From contig JAAVTG010000412.1 of assembly GCA_011947345.1 (NCBI GenBank), forward strand, positions 81,543 through 145,542: a stretch of 64,000 bases of DNA. The letters are read 5' to 3'. Made by a program: the position numbers and the translations under genes. This DNA is from Phytophthora quininea (Eukaryota > Oomycota > Peronosporomycetes > Peronosporales > Peronosporaceae). Positions 59,140 through 64,000 of the stretch are shown piece after piece. The stretch's first letter is position 1. Every line of letters starts with the position of its first letter. Below the pieces are notes generated by a model, which had not been told where the DNA came from, searched no databases, and saw only the letters and a program-made list of their open reading frames with translations.

Positions 59140-59780
59140 TATAAAATTTGTTTTAATTTTTTGTTTTTGTATAATTTCTTGTTGAATATATACAAGTCTA
59201 GAGAATTCTTTTTATTATTTAAATTATTTATTTTAAAATTTAAATATTTTAATTTATAACAATTAATTAATCTTGTTGTATTAATTTTTTTTTATAAAAT
59301 CCTTTTTTGTAACTTTATTAAAATAAAATTTTTTTCTATATTTTAATGCTTTATTTAAATTAATAGGTTTCATTGCAAAAACCATACCTAAAATTGAAAT
59401 AAAAATTTTTTTTTATTTAAATTACCACCAAGTAATCGTCCTTGTATAATATTATTTTTTTAATAAAATATTTTGAAACATTATTTTATTAAATTGATAT
59501 AAAATATTATAATTTAAATCATAATTAAATAATATAATATCTTTATATTTTATTTCAATTGTAGAAATTTCATCAATTTTAATTAATGTAAAAGGTAAAT
59601 AAATATTTTCATAATTATTAAATTCTATAACATAGGATTCTAAATTTAAATTATTATATAAAATTTGATTATCAAATATAATATTTTTTAATTTATATTT
59701 TTGTTTTTTTAAATAATTATTTTTAAAAATTGTTGATGATTTAGTAAAATATTAATTTTTTGTTTTTTTAATTTTTTCAT
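59140..59780 (-). CDS. Unassigned ORF upstream of atp8 (second turn)
   Basis: Same region as 22535-23171. With the run lengths called here near 59155-59165, the C-terminal frame has no stop before the atp8 ATG and reads into atp8 in the same frame. Confidence 0.5.
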
Positions 59781-59803
59781 TTTTAATAAATTAAATTCTT
59801 AAA

Positions 59804-59877
59804 TAGGCCTAGTAGGATTTGAACCTACAACTATACCGTTATGAGCGGTATGCTCTAACCAATTAAACTATAAGCCT
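59804..59877 (-). tRNA. trnI: tRNA with CAU anticodon, probably Ile, second turn
   Basis: Identical to the gene at 23195-23268. Confidence 0.8.
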
Positions 59878-59879
59878 TA

Positions 59880-60280
59880 TTATTTATAAATAAATTTTGT
59901 TTTAATAGATAATTTATTTGAACCTGCTTTTAAAACTTTTTTGCATTTTCTAATGAAATACCACTAATTTCATATAAAATTTGACCCTTTTAACTTTAGC
60001 TACCCAAAAGAAACAGCACCTTTACCCTTACCCATACGATTTTCAGTTGGTTTTGCTGTAACAGGTATATCAGGGAAAACTCGAATCCATAAAAATCCCA
60101 ATCTTTTCATTTTTCTAATAATTATTCTACGTGTGGCTTCAATTTGTCTAGAAGTTAATCTTGTTTCTTCTAAAACTTTAATTGCATATTTACCGTAAAT
60201 AATTTTATTACCTTTTGTTGTTTTACCCACAAGTTTACCTTTAAATTGTTTTTTAAATTTTGTTTTTTAGGAAATAACAT
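59880..60280 (-). CDS. rpl16: Ribosomal protein L16 (second turn)
   Basis: Same gene as 23271-23670. A four-T run near 60215 opens the central 76-codon frame that is broken in the first turn. Confidence 0.94.
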
Positions 60281-60341
60281 AATTAGGAATTTTTATTTTT
60301 TTATATTATTTTTTTAATTTTAATTTTTTTAAATTTTAAAT

Positions 60342-61087
60342 TTAATATAGATGGTTTAAAAAAACCCAAAATTTGATACTACAAATACCTGAAGGTGTTT
60401 TAAATTCATTAAAATGATATTTAATATCATATTCTAAAGTATTTAAAGGAATTTTTCCTTTTGAAAAATCATTTTTTTTTCGTTTTGATTTATTTAATCT
60501 ACCTTTAAATTGTAAACGATAGCCAATAAAATTAGAAAATATTTTAAAAATGTTTGAAGCATATTATCTATATTATTTATAAATTTTTTATGTGTTTTTT
60601 TCTAGCTAAAGTTTGTTTAATATAATAAGTTATTATATTAATATTTTTAGTATAAAAAGCATAACTAAAATTATAAATCATTTTTTTAACATTTTTATTA
60701 ATTCGATTATTTTTTTAATTTTAATAAAATTTTTTTAAATTTTTCTTAATTTTATTAATTCAAAAAATTGAACATTTTTAATAAATAATTTAATATTATG
60801 ATTAGGATAATATTTATTTAAATGATTTATAATTTTATTATAAGATAATTTATAATATTTTTTATATTTTTTTGTACATAAATATATATATTAATATTAT
60901 TTGATGTTTTTACAATATTTATATTTATTAATTTTAAATTTTTATAATTAAAAATATTTTGAAAATATTTTTAATTTCTAAATCAAAATGTAATAAATTT
61001 GAATATTCATCATTATTCACAATCCATTTCGAATTCCAATTTTTTTTTATTTAATCTTAAACTAATTGGTATTATTTTTTGACCCAT
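60342..61087 (-). CDS. rps3: Ribosomal protein S3 (second turn)
   Basis: Same gene as 23733-24475, with several run differences. The C-terminal frame open in the first turn is cut near 60547. Confidence 0.87.
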
Positions 61088-61320
61088 AAATTATTTTTTT
61101 TTATATATATGTTTTTTTCGTGTATTAATAAATTCACCAAATTTAAAACCAATCATTTTATCATTTATTTCTAAATTAACAAAAATTTTACCATTATATA
61201 CACTAACTCTTTGATTACTATATTCAGGTAATATTGTTAAATTTTTATTAATTATTTTCATCCACTGTTTTTTTAATAAATTAACTTTAAAAAAGGACCT
61301 TTATATTTACTTCGAGACAT
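61072..61320 (-). CDS. rps19: Ribosomal protein S19 (second turn)
   Basis: Same gene as 24460-24708. One T more near 61115 breaks the 3' part. The overlap with rps3 is kept. Confidence 0.92.
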
Positions 61321-61337
61321 AATTTATTGAATAATTA

Positions 61338-62120
61338 TTATTTTTTTTTTTTTCGTGTTGGTTTTCCTTTCGTAATTTTACCTTGAGGTGTCACAGATGG
61401 TCTACCACCACTGGTTTTACCTTCACCACCACCGTGTGGATGATCTACTGGATTTTTAGCTACACCTCTAACAGAGGGTCGTCTATTTAACCAACGTGAA
61501 CGTCCAGCTTTACCTAACTTAATTTTTTTATAATTAATATTTGATACAATACCTAAAGTAGCATAACAAGTTAATAAGATCAATTTCAATTCACCAGAAT
61601 TTAAACGTATTCTCGCATATTTATTATTTATTTTTGAATTAATTGCGCAGAAGTACCAGCACTTCTAATTAATTTACCTCTTGATTGAGGATATAAACTT
61701 ATATTATGAATTATACTACCAATAGGTATATTTTGTAAAGGTAATGCATTACCTATTTTTAATTCAGATGTTGGTGAACTTGTTATATATTGATTTATTT
61801 TTAAACCTTCAGGAGCTAAAATTAAATATGATTTTAAATTATTTTTTATATAAGCAATATTAGCTGAACGATTAGGATCATATAAAATTTTAATAACATG
61901 ACCTTCTATATTTTGAGAACGATTAAAATTAATTTTTCTATATAGACGTTTATGACCACCACCACGGTGTCTAACTGTTATTTTACCTTGATTATTTTTA
62001 CCATTTGCACGTTGAAATCCTTTTGTTAAAGATTTTATTTTAAAAATTCGAGTTAAATTATTTTTTAATAAGAATGTTTGACGTTGTGATGGTGTTATGG
62101 GATTTATTTTTTTCTATCAT
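61338..62120 (-). CDS. rpl2: Ribosomal protein L2 (second turn)
   Basis: Same gene as 24725-25508. The 83-codon C-terminal frame is identical. Runs near 61635, 61845 and 62060 differ. Confidence 0.96.
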
Positions 62121-62148
62121 TTTATATTGTATATAGATAAAATCTATT

Positions 62149-62485
62149 ATGTTATATATTTTTAATAAAACAATTTCAGATTCTAAAAGTATTTTATATT
62201 CATTAACTATATTATATGGTATTAATGAATATCAATCTAAGAAAATTTGTAAAAATATAGGAATTAATCCTCAAATCACCCTTAATAAACTTAAAAACAA
62301 CCACGTAAACCGACTGATAAGTTATATAAATAAAAATTTAAAAGTTGAACAACTTTTAAAAAATTAAAAACTGAAAAATTAAATGAATTAGTCGAAATAA
62401 AAGTAATCGTGGAATTAGACAAAGTCAAGGTTTACCTGTTCGAGGACAACGTACCCATACTAACGCAAAAACGTCAAAAAATTAA
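62149..62485 (+). CDS. rps13: Ribosomal protein S13 (second turn)
   Basis: Same gene as 25537-25874, one A shorter near 62398. Confidence 0.93.
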
Positions 62486-62562
62486 AAAAATTTTTATTCA
62501 AAAACGTTTATCACGTACAAAACGTCCATTTAAGGTTAAAAAAAAAAAAAATAAAATTATTT

Positions 62563-62970
62563 TATGAAAAAAATAAATTTAAATATAATTTTAAATATAA
62601 ATTTAAAAAAAACAAAAAATTAAAAAAAAATCCTTTTATTTTAGTTAATTTACATGTTATAGCAAGTTTAAAATACTATTATTAGTTTAACAACTAATAC
62701 AGGAAATTTATTAAAACAATGGTCTACAAAATCTTTAAAAAACTAAATTTCAAAAAATACACCATATAATGTTCAATTAATTGTTTATAAAATAAATAAA
62801 TATTTACAATTAAAAAAACAAAAAAATTAAAAATATTTTTACATGGAACCGGTTTAGGTCGATATAATATATTAAGAAATTTAAAACGTAAAAATTTTAA
62901 AGTAAGATTTTTATTAGATAAAACACCAAAACCTTTTAATGGTTGTCGATTAAAAAAAAAACGACGTTAA
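62563..62970 (+). CDS. rps11: Ribosomal protein S11 (second turn)
   Basis: Same gene as 25952-26358, with several A-run differences (near 62570, 62608, 62672 and 62740). Confidence 0.85.
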
Positions 62971-62977
62971 TTTTATT

Positions 62978-63062
62978 GGATAGGTGATCGAGTGGTTTAA
63001 GGTGTCAGTCTTGAAAACTGAAGTATTTAACAATACCGTGGGTTCAAATCCCACTCTATCCT
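62978..63062 (+). tRNA. trnS: tRNA-Ser (UGA), second turn
   Basis: Identical to the gene at 26366-26450. Confidence 0.94.
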
Positions 63063-63067
63063 TTTAA

Positions 63068-63138
63068 AAGCTAGAGACGGATTTGAACCGTCATTAAAGG
63101 ATTTGCAGTCCTTTACATTACCATTATGTTATCTAGCC
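63068..63138 (-). tRNA. trnC: tRNA-Cys (GCA), second turn
   Basis: Identical to the gene at 26456-26526. Confidence 0.93.
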
Positions 63139-63151
63139 AAAATTAAATTAT

Positions 63152-63346
63152 ATGAATAAAAATAAAAATTTTTTACCTATAAAAATAAAATTATTTTAAC
63201 AAATGGATCTTCTTTAAAAATAACATCTATTAAGTATATAAAAATTATCAATTAAATTTGAAAATTTTTAAAGAAACAAAATTAAAGATAATATAAATAT
63301 TAATTTAAATAAAAATAAACAAAATTTTATTAATAAATTAATTTAA
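63152..63346 (+). CDS. rpl31: Probable ribosomal protein L31 (second turn)
   Basis: Same gene as 26540-26736, two A shorter over its length. The TNGSSLKITS motif is unchanged. Confidence 0.55.
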
Positions 63347-63980
63347 TTTTATATTTATTAAAATAAATTGAAATATAAATAAATATTTCAAAAATAAAAT
63401 AAATATAATATAAATACTAATAAAATTAATAAAATCTGGTGGCGTAATTAAAGCACTTAATATTATTATTTTTAAATAAAAAATTTTCTTAAATTTATAA
63501 TTATATTAATTTTTAAAATATTATTAAAAATTAAAAAAAATAAAATAAATATATAAATAAATAAAATAAATATATAAATAAATGATGAAAAAATAAATTG
63601 AAAATAATTATTTATTTTAGGTTCAAAATAAATTGTTAAAATATAAAAATTTGAGAAATTAAGATTTAATAAAAATTCCAAATATGTGGAATAATATTTG
63701 TAAAAATTAAATTTATTATAAAAATTAAAAATAATATATAATATATAAAATTTTATAAAATAAAATTCTCAAATTTATATAAACCTGTTAATAAAAATTC
63801 CAAATTAATATTATACTTAATTGAATTGTTAAAAATATTGAAATAAAACTTGCTATAAAAATATTAGTAATAAAAATTTCTGTAATATTTAAAAATTAAA
63901 TATTTTAACATATTTTTATTAAGTAAATTATTTACTAATAAATATATTAATTGATCAGAAAAATAATATGAAATTATAAA
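63338..63980 (-). CDS. tatC: TatC (second turn, 5' end missing)
   Basis: Same gene as 26728-27464, but the contig jumps at about 63980, so the first 30 or so codons are lost. A 69-codon central frame (63472-63681) is open here. Confidence 0.8.
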
Positions 63981-64000
63981 AAATCTGTTCCCATTCTAAG
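63979..64000 (+). other. Chimeric contig tail
   Basis: After AAATTATAAAA the sequence skips about 130 bases relative to 27378-27507 and continues with AATCTGTTCCCATTCTA from the trnL(UAA) gene. It ends with one further mismatch. The join lies at a short A run shared by both sides. It looks like a read-end or assembly artefact. Confidence 0.75.

Overview
The window is one AT-rich circular mitochondrial genome of a protist, read about 1.75 times around. Bases 1-27377 and 36594-63980 are the same sequence in the same order. They differ almost only in the length of A/T homopolymers, so one turn is about 36.6 kb. The simplest reading is an unpolished long-read contig that ran past its own closure point, not a biological tandem duplication. 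Many reading frames break at runs of A or T. Where the two turns disagree, one is often the intact version (nad3, for example, is open only in the second turn). Some breaks are shared by both turns even in cox1, which points to systematic under-calling of long homopolymers.

The gene set suggests a stramenopile. It has the respiratory genes nad1-7, 4L, 9, 11, cob, cox1-3 and atp1, 6, 8, 9; a large ribosomal protein set in bacterial S10/spc/alpha-like order (rpl2-rps19-rps3-rpl16, rps14-rps8-rpl6, rpl14-rpl5, rps13-rps11, rps12-rps7) plus rps2, rps4 and rps10; a probable rpl31 and rpl10; and tatC (mttB/ymf16). There are bacterial-like rns and rnl and 25 tRNA genes. No tRNA-Thr was found, a loss known from stramenopile mtDNAs. 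Trp is read by a CCA tRNA, and I saw no sign of UGA=Trp. The rpl31-like gene leans towards ochrophytes over oomycetes, but the lineage is not settled.

Layout of one turn. Minus strand, from about 6.94 kb down through 1 and around to 33.3 kb: nad7, rpl10?, trnH, nad4, trnE, atp1, nad5, nad6, trnR, atp9, nad9, cob. Plus strand 7.05-12.19 kb: nad2, trnF, rps10, trnR, trnQ, trnI, trnV, rps12, rps7, cox3, atp6, trnD, nad3. Minus strand 25.5 down to 12.3 kb: rpl2, rps19, rps3, rpl16, trnI(CAU), an unknown ORF, atp8, trnK, trnA, rps14, rps8, rpl6, rps2, rps4, a small ORF, rnl, five tRNAs, rpl14, rpl5, trnG, trnG, trnY, cox2, a 32-codon TatA-like ORF, cox1. Plus strand 25.5-33.2 kb: rps13, rps11, trnS, rpl31?, trnL, trnL, nad11, nad1, nad4L, rns, trnW and a small membrane ORF, with trnC and tatC embedded on the minus strand. 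No gene-free stretch exceeds about 300 bases.

The genes form a standard respiratory chain and mitoribosome core with tRNAs between them as likely processing signals. The less ordinary points are a possible two-component mitochondrial Tat translocase (tatC plus a minimal TatA candidate), palindromes at the ends of several mRNAs that lack a downstream tRNA, a partial duplication at the rps8/rpl6 junction, a long polar N-terminal extension on cox3, and three small unassigned ORFs.
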